DNA of 64,000 nt from Pseudomonas sp. BGr12 (GTDB taxonomy: Bacteria; Pseudomonadota; Gammaproteobacteria; Pseudomonadales; Pseudomonadaceae). This document shows, piece after piece, positions 51,949 through 59,533 of this stretch. The stretch spans positions 84,653 through 148,652 of the forward strand of contig NZ_JALRNF010000009.1 of NCBI RefSeq assembly GCF_030272895.1. Reading direction: 5' to 3'. Both the position numbers and the translations under genes were made by a program. The notes beneath the pieces are model-generated. The model was not told where the DNA came from. It ran no database searches and was given only the letters and a program-made list of their open reading frames with translations. The stretch's first letter is position 1. Every line of letters starts with the position of its first letter.

Positions 51949-52476
51949 ATGACCGCGTCCAAGGGCCTTGCGGCACTGCTGCTTGCCTGTGTGTCGCTGC
52001 CCTGCGCCCAGGCAAGGACGCTGCCCGTCCCCGATCAGCGACCGACGCCGGGCAATGAAGCCCCGCCGCTGCCGATTGCCCGGGCGGCCTACTCGACGCC
52101 GGTCAACTATCTACTGCAGTGCGCCGGCTGCCACCTGGACCGTGGCCAGGGCTCGGCACAGAACGATACGCCGCGCCTGGAGGGCTTCGTCGGCAACTTT
52201 CTCAAGGTCGAGGGTGGCCGTGAGTTCCTGGTCAGGGTGCCGGGCGTTTCCCAGTCGGCGCTCAATGACCAGCAGGTCGCCGACCTGCTCAACTGGCTGC
52301 TGGACCGCGACGGCATGGCCGGCAGCAGTACGCCGGAGCACTGGCAGCGCTACACGGCGCAGGAAGTCGGCCGGCTACGCAGCCAGAGCATGCTTGACCT
52401 GCCCAAGGTCCGCCGGGGCTTGATCCAGGCGCTGCGGGCCCAGGGCATCGTCATCGACGACGGCCTCCGGCACTGA
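51949..52476 (+). CDS. periplasmic monohaem cytochrome c of the aau operon
   Basis: A 175-residue secreted c-type cytochrome with one CAGCH haem site about residue 60, after a signal peptide ending near AQA. Its position after aauA with three bases between matches the small monohaem cytochrome gene following aauBEDA in Alcaligenes faecalis. It is the obvious candidate to accept electrons from the amine dehydrogenase, or to hand them to the second cytochrome at 53834. Confidence 0.85.
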   Translation: MTASKGLAALLLACVSLPCAQARTLPVPDQRPTPGNEAPPLPIARAAYSTPVNYLLQCAGCHLDRGQGSAQNDTPRLEGFVGNFLKVEGGREFLVRVPGVSQSALNDQQVADLLNWLLDRDGMAGSSTPEHWQRYTAQEVGRLRSQSMLDLPKVRRGLIQALRAQGIVIDDGLRH

Positions 52477-52780
52477 CGCCTCAGGTCGCCGCACCTTCAT
52501 CCTACCCGGTGTTCCCAAATGTTGCGTCGCCGGGAAACACCCGCGCGCCTGACGCTACATTTTGAAGCGACGCTCACAGGTTTCTGCCGTGCAAAAGCCG
52601 GCACGAATGCTTCAAGCCAAAATATTAATTCTTTTAAAACAAGACCTTGATTGGAAAACACTAACCTGTCGCCCGGCCTTTGGCGCGATTATTGCTTGAA
52701 TATTCAAGTGAATAGTGTCGCATACCCCCATTCCAAGAGTCGCCAAAGCGATCGGTTTGCAGATTTCCCACGAGGCATCC
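52477..52780. other. 304-bp intergenic region before feaR-like gene
   Basis: It holds a possible hairpin (GGTGTTCCC at 52509 against GGGAAACACC at 52533) that may end the aau transcript. AT-rich sequence at 52615-52710 surrounds a palindrome at 52695. The FeaR-like gene promoter should lie here. Confidence 0.55.
52695..52708. promoter_or_regulatory. perfect 14-bp palindrome CTTGAATATTCAAG
   Basis: Perfect inverted repeat 73 bp upstream of the AraC-type gene start. A related TGAATATTCAA occurs near iacR (56089-56099). It may be an operator; the binding protein is unknown. Confidence 0.4.
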
Positions 52781-53704
52781 ATGAATCACGCACCCCGTTT
52801 TACCACTGACAACTTCCACGCCTGGATGCACCAGGTCAACGAAGCCTGCGGTCACTTCAACGGACGAAAGCTTGACCAGGGATTTTGCGGTCATCTCGAC
52901 AAGCGCCAGGTAGGCCAGATCTCCCTGAGCTTCGTTGACATGACGCAGGTGAACCTGTTTCGTGGGCGTCAGGAAATCCTGGCCAGTGGTGCCGACAACT
53001 ACTACGCCGTGCTGCAGATCGCCGGTACCTCGCGCATCGAACACCAGGACGCGCGCATCGAACTGCAGCCCGGCGACCTGACCATCATCGACGCCAGCAA
53101 ACCGCTGGACATGCACTTTCACCAGCAATCCCGGCAGCTGTCCATGATCCTGCCGCGCGCCCAGGTACAAAGCAGCACCCGCGGTATCGCCGTCCAGTGT
53201 GGCAGACGCCTGTGCGCACAAACGCCGCTGGCCACGCTGGCCGGGCAAATGATGCTGGAGACCGGGCGGATGCAGCAGCTGGCGGTTCCGGAAAGCCAGG
53301 CGGTGCTCGACGCGCTGGTCACCCTGTTACGCCCCGGCATTGCCCAGGACTCGGTATCCGGCAGCCACGAACGCCTGTTCCAGAAAGCCGTGGCCTTGAT
53401 CGACCAGCGCATCACCTGCGACGAGCTCACGCCGGAGGTCATCGCCCGGGAGGTGGGGATCTCCATGCGCAGCCTGTATCGGGTGTTTTCCAAGCGCGGG
53501 CTGGTCATCGCCCAGTACATCCGCAACCGCCGCCTGGACTTTTGCGCCGAGAGCCTGCGCAACCCGGCGATGGACCAGAAAGTGTCCTCGCTCGGCTACG
53601 CCTGGGGCTTTTCCGACTCCAGCTACTTCAGTACCGCGTTCAAGGGGCGTTTTGGCATGACCCCCGGCGAGTACCGTAAATGGCACGCCAGCAAGGCGGC
53701 CTGA
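52781..53704 (+). CDS. feaR: AraC-family activator, FeaR type
   Basis: A 307-residue AraC-family regulator closely matching FeaR, the activator of phenylethylamine/tyramine catabolism in E. coli. The N-terminal half includes 'QVNEACGHFNGRKLDQGF' and 'PGDLTIIDASKPLDMHF'; the C-terminal half carries 'GISMRSLYRVFSKRGLVIAQYIRNRRLDFCAESLR' and 'WGFSDSSYFSTAFKGRFGMTPGEYRK'. The ATG at 52781 has GAGG upstream. It lies directly downstream of the aau operon, which it is likely to activate in response to an aromatic amine or its aldehyde. Confidence 0.9.
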   Translation: MNHAPRFTTDNFHAWMHQVNEACGHFNGRKLDQGFCGHLDKRQVGQISLSFVDMTQVNLFRGRQEILASGADNYYAVLQIAGTSRIEHQDARIELQPGDLTIIDASKPLDMHFHQQSRQLSMILPRAQVQSSTRGIAVQCGRRLCAQTPLATLAGQMMLETGRMQQLAVPESQAVLDALVTLLRPGIAQDSVSGSHERLFQKAVALIDQRITCDELTPEVIAREVGISMRSLYRVFSKRGLVIAQYIRNRRLDFCAESLRNPAMDQKVSSLGYAWGFSDSSYFSTAFKGRFGMTPGEYRKWHASKAA

Positions 53705-53833
53705 CAGGCACAACAAACGGCCTGGCAGGCAGCACACAACCCGGCATTGGCCACGGGCGCACAATCGCCCGTGTCGCCTTCCAACAATAAGCAGCCTGTA
53801 GCTGCATTCAGCCACAATCAGGAACCGTGTGAG

Positions 53834-54238
53834 ATGTCGAACGTCGTACGCAGCAAATTCGCAATCCCCTTTGTGCTGGCCTCCCTGGCCATGAGCAGCC
53901 AGTTGGCCCTCGCCAGCGAATGCGCCGCACCGCAACGCGAGCAAGGCGAACATCTGTTCGCCCGTGACTGCGCAGCGTGCCATACGGCACAAAAGGACGG
54001 CCCGACCCTGATGGGCCCCAACCTGCACGGTGTGATCGGGCGCACGCCAGGCACCCTGCAGGGCGTCACCTATTCCCAGGCGATGAAGTCGCAAAAGGCG
54101 GCCTGGACCGCCCAGGGCGTCGCCGCCTTCATCGAACAGCCCCAGGCTGCCGTTCCCGGCACCTACATGCCCTATGCCGGCATGGCCGATGCCGGCGAGC
54201 GCCAGGCCGTGACGTGTTTCCTGGCAGGGATCAAGTAA
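53834..54238 (+). CDS. class I cytochrome c
   Basis: A 134-residue periplasmic cytochrome with signal peptide (1-27, ending ALA), haem motif CAACH and a Met ligand in 'YMPYAGM'. It belongs to the cytochrome c2/c550 group that carries electrons from dehydrogenases to oxidases. It follows the FeaR-like gene and probably completes the electron chain of the amine dehydrogenase. It ends at paired hairpins in front of iacI. Confidence 0.88.
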   Translation: MSNVVRSKFAIPFVLASLAMSSQLALASECAAPQREQGEHLFARDCAACHTAQKDGPTLMGPNLHGVIGRTPGTLQGVTYSQAMKSQKAAWTAQGVAAFIEQPQAAVPGTYMPYAGMADAGERQAVTCFLAGIK

Positions 54239-54249
54239 GGGCCCGACAA

Positions 54250-54294
54250 GGGCCAGGCTTACCTGGCCCGCGAATAGCCCCAGGCCCGGGGGCT
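54250..54294. terminator. two hairpins between convergent genes
   Basis: GGGCCAGG-CTTA-CCTGGCCC (54250-54269, perfect 8-bp stem) and AGCCCC/GGGGCT (54276-54294). They separate the cytochrome gene from the end of iacI. There are no U-tracts. Confidence 0.5.
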
Positions 54295-54304
54295 CCGCCT
54301 CACC

Positions 54305-54820
54305 TCAATCTTTTTCCGGCACCGGCAACGGTGCTTCACTGTTCCATGGGCCGGTGGGGCGGCTGAACAGGTTCTCGGTCTGGAAATGGGCCATGCGCCA
54401 TTGGCCCTCTTCACAGGCGAAGCGTACCCTCAAGCGCGCGGCATTCAGGTGCGACGCCCCGTCGGCAAAAGTGCTGGTCTGCAGCATCACCCATTGCCCC
54501 ACGCCGATCTCCCCCTCCATCTCGATGACCTCGCTGGTCAGGAAATGCACATTCAGGGCAAAGTGCGCCGGCGTCTTCATGTAGGTGGCGAACATGGCGC
54601 CGATGGCCTCCCGGCCCCGGTAGCCGCCGAAACTGGCCGCATACTTGGCGCCCTTCCCCTCCCATACCGCGTCACGGGTGAACAGTCCGGCCAGCTCGTC
54701 GATCGGCGTGTCGGCATCGAGCCTGTCGCACAGTGCCATATAGCGATTGATGCAGACCCGTATGGCCTGCTGGCTTTCAAACACCTGCAGGCGCGCCTGC
54801 AAATCGGCGATCTCGGTCAT
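54305..54820 (-). CDS. iacI: SnoaL-like protein IacI
   Basis: A 171-residue NTF2/SnoaL-fold protein ('YMALCDRLDADTPIDELAGLFTRDAVWEGKG' with a conical-barrel pattern). In indole-3-acetate degradation clusters IacI accompanies IacH and aids conversion of the later oxindole intermediates toward catechol. AAAGGAG precedes the ATG. It follows iacH by 60 bp on the same strand, the conserved iacHI pair. Confidence 0.88.
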   Translation of the reverse strand: MTEIADLQARLQVFESQQAIRVCINRYMALCDRLDADTPIDELAGLFTRDAVWEGKGAKYAASFGGYRGREAIGAMFATYMKTPAHFALNVHFLTSEVIEMEGEIGVGQWVMLQTSTFADGASHLNAARLRVRFACEEGQWRMAHFQTENLFSRPTGPWNSEAPLPVPEKD

Positions 54821-54880
54821 GCAACGTCTCCTTTACCAGGATCGGGGCCGCGCAGTGCCGGCCCCAGGGAGTGGTGCCCA

Positions 54881-56011
54881 TCAAGGGGTCGGCTTGCCCG
54901 CGCCATAGAGGTTCAGCAGCAAGCGTTCGGCGATCGCCAGCAACTGCGCGTCGGCGCCCTTGGCCGCTACCAGCTGCAAGCCCACCGGCAGCCCTGATTC
55001 ACTGCCCAGTGGCAGGGTCAGCGCCGGGTGGCCGGACAGGTTGAACGGGCGCACCAACGAGGTCATGCCCAGCACCGCCCGGGTGTCGGCGGCCTCTTCC
55101 AGGCGCAGGGGGAAGTCCGGCAGGGTCGGCAGTGCGATGACATCGTAGCTCGCCAGTGCTTCATCGACTTCGGCGGTGAAGGCCTGGCGCACGGTTTCGG
55201 CCTCGGCCAGCGCGCTGTCGCTGGTCTGCCCGGCCGCCGCCAGGCGACCGGCGATGTCGGCGCCGACCTGTTCGGTTACCAGTAAATGGCCACAGGCGTC
55301 ATGGGTTTCGCGGTTGATCACCACCATGCCGGCTTCATAGGCTGCCCGAAAGTGCTGGAAGCTTACGCTGCCCAGTGGCAGGCCGCTGGCACTCAAAGCG
55401 CCGAATACGGCCCGTTGGATCTGCGCTTCGGCGGTCACGTGCAGTACACCGATACGGGCGCTGTCGGGCACCGGCGCCGGCACGAAGCCCGGATCGATCA
55501 TGCTCATGGCCCGCACCAGCATCGGCAACGAGGCCGCCAGCGGGCCAACGCAGTCGAGGCTGGTGCGCGCCGGCATCACACCCTCGCGGCTGACCCGACC
55601 AAAGGTCGGCTTGAGGCCGAACACGCCACAGCAACAGGCCGGTACGCGCACCGAGCCACCGGTATCGGTGCCGAGGCTGAAATCGGCAAGGCCGGCGGCA
55701 ACCGCCGCCGCCGAACCACTGGAAGAACCGCCCGGAATGCGCCCGGGATAGCGCGGATTGGCCGCGGTGCCGATGTAGTGATTGATCCCGGTGGTGCCGA
55801 AGGCCAGTTCATGCAGGCTGACCTTGCCGGTCAGGCGTGCGCCGGCGGCCAGCAGGTGGCTCACCACCCTGGCATGCTCCACCGCTACCGGTGCCGCCTC
55901 CAGCGCACGGCTGGAGGCTCGGGTCGCCACGCCGGCGACATCGATGGTGTCCTTGACCACCACCCGGGGGCCGTTGCCCCCCAGGTCGAGGGTCTGCACT
56001 ATGATGGTCAT
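54881..56011 (-). CDS. iacH: amidase-family protein IacH
   Basis: Amidase-signature hydrolase of 376 residues. The catalytic Ser-cisSer-Lys triad is indicated by the Lys in 'VVVKDTIDVAG' and the Gly/Ser block 'GRIPGGSSSGSAAAVAAGLADFSLGTDTGGSVRVPA'. In iac clusters it acts late in the route from indole-3-acetate. It diverges from iacR with a 204-bp region between them that holds inverted repeats. Confidence 0.92.
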   Translation of the reverse strand: MTIIVQTLDLGGNGPRVVVKDTIDVAGVATRASSRALEAAPVAVEHARVVSHLLAAGARLTGKVSLHELAFGTTGINHYIGTAANPRYPGRIPGGSSSGSAAAVAAGLADFSLGTDTGGSVRVPACCCGVFGLKPTFGRVSREGVMPARTSLDCVGPLAASLPMLVRAMSMIDPGFVPAPVPDSARIGVLHVTAEAQIQRAVFGALSASGLPLGSVSFQHFRAAYEAGMVVINRETHDACGHLLVTEQVGADIAGRLAAAGQTSDSALAEAETVRQAFTAEVDEALASYDVIALPTLPDFPLRLEEAADTRAVLGMTSLVRPFNLSGHPALTLPLGSESGLPVGLQLVAAKGADAQLLAIAERLLLNLYGAGKPTP

Positions 56012-56070
56012 GCTTTCTATCCCCTTGGCAGAATCGCTGCCGGACGTGGCGCCGGCACTCGACTTGGTTT

Positions 56071-56106
56071 TAAACTTGAAATGTCAGGTGAATATTCAAC
56101 TAGTTG
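56071..56106. promoter_or_regulatory. inverted repeats in the iacH-iacR intergenic region
   Basis: An AT-rich tract with TTGAA ... TTCAA arms and a perfect CAACTAGTTG (56097-56106). It is a candidate IacR operator controlling both divergent genes. Confidence 0.4.
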
Positions 56107-56215
56107 TGATGGCTTTTCTGATCGCTTCATGGTCTGATTCGCCGCACTGTCGTTGTAGCCAATTCGCCGGGCCGTCCCAGATGGCGCGACCAACTCCGCA
56201 CAAGTAAGTGAATCG

Positions 56216-56695
56216 ATGAGCAACTCGAAGAAGCAAGGCAAGAGCCATTACGACCCCGCCAGCGAAGAGTTTCGCAAGGAAGATTTCCCCTTTTACTGGC
56301 TGGCCCGGGCGCATGGCCGCTACACCCAGAACATGGAGCGCCTGCTCAAGAAGGTCGACCTCGATGTGCCACGCTGGCGTGTCCTGTGGATCCTCAATGA
56401 AAACGGTGAGTCGAGCATTTCGGAAATCTCCACCCATGCCATCGCCAAGCTGTCGACCATCACCAAGATCGTCTACCGCATGAAGGACGACGGCCTGGTC
56501 GATACCGCGCCGAGCCTGGAAGACGGCCGTGTCACCCAGGTACGCATCACCGCGCAGGGCCTGCAGACCATCGAGCGCATGCAGGACGTCACCCGCGAGT
56601 TGTTCCAGCGCAGCTTCAAGGGCCTGACCGACGCGCAGGTGCAACGCCTCAACCGCATGCTTGAAGTGGTATTCCACAACCTCGAAACCCTGTAA
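56216..56695 (+). CDS. iacR: MarR-family repressor IacR
   Basis: A 159-residue MarR-type winged-helix regulator ('SISEISTHAIAKLSTITKIVYRMKDDGLVDTAPSLEDGRVTQVRIT'). IacR represses iac genes and is released by indole-3-acetate. It sits between iacHI and iacA-G, its conserved position. A terminator-like hairpin at 56731 follows its stop. Confidence 0.92.
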   Translation: MSNSKKQGKSHYDPASEEFRKEDFPFYWLARAHGRYTQNMERLLKKVDLDVPRWRVLWILNENGESSISEISTHAIAKLSTITKIVYRMKDDGLVDTAPSLEDGRVTQVRITAQGLQTIERMQDVTRELFQRSFKGLTDAQVQRLNRMLEVVFHNLETL

Positions 56696-56730
56696 GTGCC
56701 GGTCGTGTGCTGCGCCTGCCTGGATGAAAA

Positions 56731-56751
56731 TGCCCAGGGAGCCACTGGGCA
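56731..56751 (-). terminator. terminator of the iacA-G operon
   Basis: TGCCCAG/CTGGGCA stem. Read on the minus strand it is followed by TTTT, just past the iacG stop at 56772. It may also slow plus-strand transcripts from iacR. Confidence 0.7.
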
Positions 56752-56771
56752 AAAAGGCACACGCACGTCAT

Positions 56772-57269
56772 TCAGCAGGCCTTGGAGGCTTCGCACACCC
56801 GGTGGTAGGCACGGTTGAAGTACACCAGGCCCTCCTCGGCACCGCTGTAGCGAATGTCCTGGACCTCACAGTAGAAGATGCTGTGCGAGCCGATCTCGTG
56901 CACCTGGGCAATACGGCAGTCGAAGTTCACCAGGGCCTCCAGCATCACCGGCGCGCCGCTTTCCAGTATGCTCCAGCTTGTGGTGGCGAAGCGCTCGTCC
57001 ATGCTCAGCGCCTTGTTGGCGAACGAGCCGGACAAGGCCTGGTGGGACCCCGCAAGCACGTTCACACACAGGGTGCCGTTGGCCTTGAAGTGGGCATTGG
57101 AGTTCGATGCACGGTTCATGCACACCAGCAAGGTCGGCGGTGAGTCGGTCACGCTGCACACCGCCGATGCGGTAAAGCCGAAGCGACCGGCAGGGCCATC
57201 GGTGGTGATGACCGACACTGCCCCGCCGAGCATTGCCATCGCGTTGCGAAAACTGGCTACCTCTACCAT
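56772..57269 (-). CDS. iacG: flavin reductase IacG
   Basis: Short-chain flavin reductase (flavin_reduct fold, HpaC-like), 165 residues, supplying reduced flavin to the monooxygenase IacA. Motifs include 'FRNAMAMLGGAVSVITTDG' and 'GFTASAVCSVTDSPPTLLVCMNRASNSN'. Start 57269 is chosen because GAGGAGA lies seven bases upstream; the ATG at 57275 is too close to it. It is the last gene of the operon. Confidence 0.92.
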   Translation of the reverse strand: MVEVASFRNAMAMLGGAVSVITTDGPAGRFGFTASAVCSVTDSPPTLLVCMNRASNSNAHFKANGTLCVNVLAGSHQALSGSFANKALSMDERFATTSWSILESGAPVMLEALVNFDCRIAQVHEIGSHSIFYCEVQDIRYSGAEEGLVYFNRAYHRVCEASKAC

Positions 57270-57280
57270 GGTCATTCTCC

Positions 57281-58240
57281 TCAGATATCCAGCACGAGTT
57301 TCTTGGATTTGGCCCGCGAGCAACACACCAGCATCTGGTCGTTGGCGGCTTTTTCTTCGTCGGTCAGGTACACGTCGCGGTGATCGGGCTCGCCTTCGAG
57401 GACATCGCACAGGCATGTACCGCAGACCCCTTGCTCACAAGAGATCTCGATCTTGATGCCGACCTGCGCCAGGGCGTCGAGGATGGTCTGGCCCTCGGCC
57501 ACCTGCACGGTCTTGTTGCTGCGTGCGGCGACCACTTCAAAGCCCTCGCCACTGGCGTCCACCTCGACCTGGAAGTACTCCTTGTGAATGTGGTCCTCGG
57601 CGTAGCCCTGCTGCCGGGCCCCGGCCATCACCCAGTCCATGAAACCCGACGGGCCGCAGGTGTACATATGGCAACCGCGGGTCCCCGGGCCGAGCACCCT
57701 GGCCAGGTCCAGACGCTGCTCGACGGCCTCGTCGTCGAAGTGGGTAAACACCTTCGCCGCGAACGGCGCGTTGCGCAGTTCATCCATGAAGGCGCTGCGC
57801 TCGCGGGAGCGGCCGCAGTAGTGCAACTCGAAGTCGGCGCCCTGCTGATGCAGGGTATGGGCCATGGCGATCATCGGCGTGATGCCGATGCCACCGCCCA
57901 GCAGGATCGAACGGCTGGCATCCGGGGTCAGCGGGAACAGATTGCGCGGGGCGCTGATCTGCACCTGGCGGCCTTCGAGCAGCAGGTCGTGGACGCCGAT
58001 CGATCCCCCGCGCGAGGCCGGGTCCTTGAGGACACCCAGGCGATACACCCGAGCGTCGGCCGGGTCGCTGCACAGCGAGTACTGGCGCACCAGGCCAGGG
58101 GCGATATGGATGTCGACATGGGCGCCGGCCTCGAATGCCGGCAGTTCGGCGCCGTCGCTATGGGCCAGGTCGAGGACGGCGACGCCATCCCCTTGGATCT
58201 CGCGCTTGCGCACCACTACGTTCAACAATTGTTCATTCAT
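57281..58240 (-). CDS. iacF: ferredoxin-type oxidoreductase IacF
   Basis: Phthalate-dioxygenase-reductase-type protein of 319 residues: FAD/NAD(P)H-binding domains ('VRQYSLCSDP', 'LLGGGIGITPMIAMAH') then a C-terminal plant-type [2Fe-2S] ferredoxin ('CEQGVCGTCLCDVLEG'). It delivers electrons to the Rieske oxygenase IacCD. It is spaced 11 bp before iacG. Confidence 0.93.
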   Translation of the reverse strand: MNEQLLNVVVRKREIQGDGVAVLDLAHSDGAELPAFEAGAHVDIHIAPGLVRQYSLCSDPADARVYRLGVLKDPASRGGSIGVHDLLLEGRQVQISAPRNLFPLTPDASRSILLGGGIGITPMIAMAHTLHQQGADFELHYCGRSRERSAFMDELRNAPFAAKVFTHFDDEAVEQRLDLARVLGPGTRGCHMYTCGPSGFMDWVMAGARQQGYAEDHIHKEYFQVEVDASGEGFEVVAARSNKTVQVAEGQTILDALAQVGIKIEISCEQGVCGTCLCDVLEGEPDHRDVYLTDEEKAANDQMLVCCSRAKSKKLVLDI

Positions 58241-58291
58241 GACGGGTGTCCCGTATTACGACAGGGGGCGGCCAGGCGCCCCGAACTATGA

Positions 58292-59032
58292 TCAGCGCAT
58301 GAACAGGCCGCCATTCACGTCCCAGGTCGCCCCGGTGGTGAAATAGGCTTCAGGCCGTGCCAGCTGGACAATCAGGTCACCGATGAAGTCGGCATCGCCC
58401 AGGCGTTGCACCGGAATATTGGCCAGCAGGCCGCTCATGCGTTCAGCCGGCACCGCCGCCTGCACCGCGGGTGAATCGATCGGCCCCGGGGCAATGGCAT
58501 TGACGGTCACGCCGCGACTGGCGAACTCCTTGGCGAAGATCTTGCTCAAGGTGACAATGGCACCTTTGCTCGCCGCGTAATGTGCGCCCGTGGCGGTGCC
58601 GCCGTTCTGCCCGGCCAGCGAGGCCATGTTGATGATGCGTCCGTAGCCGGCCTCGGCCAGGTGCGCACCCAGTACCTGGCACCCGAGGAACACACTGCGC
58701 AGGTTGAGCCCGACCACGGCATCGAATTCCTCGGGGCTGATCTGCATCAACGGCGTGGTTTTGGTCACTGCGGCGTTGTTGACCACCACATGCAGTGCGC
58801 CGAAGCGGGCAAGCACCTGTTCAAGGGCCTGCTCGAAGTCCTGCTTGCTGCCGACATCGAGTTTCAGTGCCAGGGTCCTGCTGCCTTGCGCATCCAGTTG
58901 CGCGGCCGCGGCCTGGGCGGCCTGCAGGTCACGATCGGTGATCACCACCGCAAAGCCTGCGGCCAGCAGCCTTGCGCAAAAACGCATACCCAGTCCCTGG
59001 GCCGCGCCGGTAACCAGTGCAATGTGGTTCAT
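58292..59032 (-). CDS. iacE: short-chain dehydrogenase IacE
   Basis: SDR-family oxidoreductase of 246 residues. It carries the cofactor motif TGAAQGLG (about residues 8-15), the catalytic Ser in 'IINMASLAGQNGG' and YAASKGAI. In iac pathways it acts on hydroxylated indole-acetate intermediates. Start 59032 follows GAGG. It ends 51 bp before iacF. Confidence 0.93.
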   Translation of the reverse strand: MNHIALVTGAAQGLGMRFCARLLAAGFAVVITDRDLQAAQAAAAQLDAQGSRTLALKLDVGSKQDFEQALEQVLARFGALHVVVNNAAVTKTTPLMQISPEEFDAVVGLNLRSVFLGCQVLGAHLAEAGYGRIINMASLAGQNGGTATGAHYAASKGAIVTLSKIFAKEFASRGVTVNAIAPGPIDSPAVQAAVPAERMSGLLANIPVQRLGDADFIGDLIVQLARPEAYFTTGATWDVNGGLFMR

Positions 59033-59042
59033 GGCCGCGTCC

Positions 59043-59519
59043 TCAGAGGATGTAGCCGATGCCGGCAAGGGCATCGTCACTGTTGATCAGGCTGACCACC
59101 TTGCGCTCGATCCTGAAGCCGCCTTCGGCGCGCACCAGTTCGTACACCAGGTCGGCGCTGTAGTGCTTGAGGCTTTCCTTGCGAAACTCGCGCAGGTTCT
59201 GCGCGCAGCGCACGGTGACGTTGACGCCGTCGTCGACCAGCACGCGAAAGCGCGAGAGCGTGCGCACGGTACGCGGTTGCGGGCTGGTGGAAATGGACTC
59301 GCCGCCGATCAGCCGCTGCACGCGCAGCTGGCGCATGTGATGGTCGTCGTAGGCGTAGTTCAGGGTATTGGCGTAGTCGGTTTCCCTGGGGTTGATCGGG
59401 ATGATGTAGGTCCCCTTGGCCGTCCACAGGTTCAGCCAGGTGTCGTACTCGCCATGGTCGAGCATGTCGCCTTCCTGCCAGATGAAAGCGGTGACTTCTT
59501 GCAGCAATTGCAGGTTCAT
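59043..59519 (-). CDS. iacD: ring-hydroxylating oxygenase small subunit IacD
   Basis: Beta subunit of a Rieske dioxygenase, 158 residues, with the NTF2-like fold ('FIWQEGDMLDHGEYDTWLNLWTAKGTYIIP'). GGAG precedes the ATG at 59519. It pairs with IacC encoded 14 bp upstream. It starts 10 bp ahead of iacE. Confidence 0.93.
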   Translation of the reverse strand: MNLQLLQEVTAFIWQEGDMLDHGEYDTWLNLWTAKGTYIIPINPRETDYANTLNYAYDDHHMRQLRVQRLIGGESISTSPQPRTVRTLSRFRVLVDDGVNVTVRCAQNLREFRKESLKHYSADLVYELVRAEGGFRIERKVVSLINSDDALAGIGYIL

Positions 59520-59533
59520 AAGGTTCTCCACAC

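Noticed and set aside
49088..52476. Assignment as methylamine dehydrogenase (mau) cluster
   Set aside because: Light-chain blocks DGFLCSCCGG and WIGTC, the trailing monohaem cytochrome and the FeaR-type regulator fit the aromatic amine type better; no mauF, mauG or amicyanin genes.
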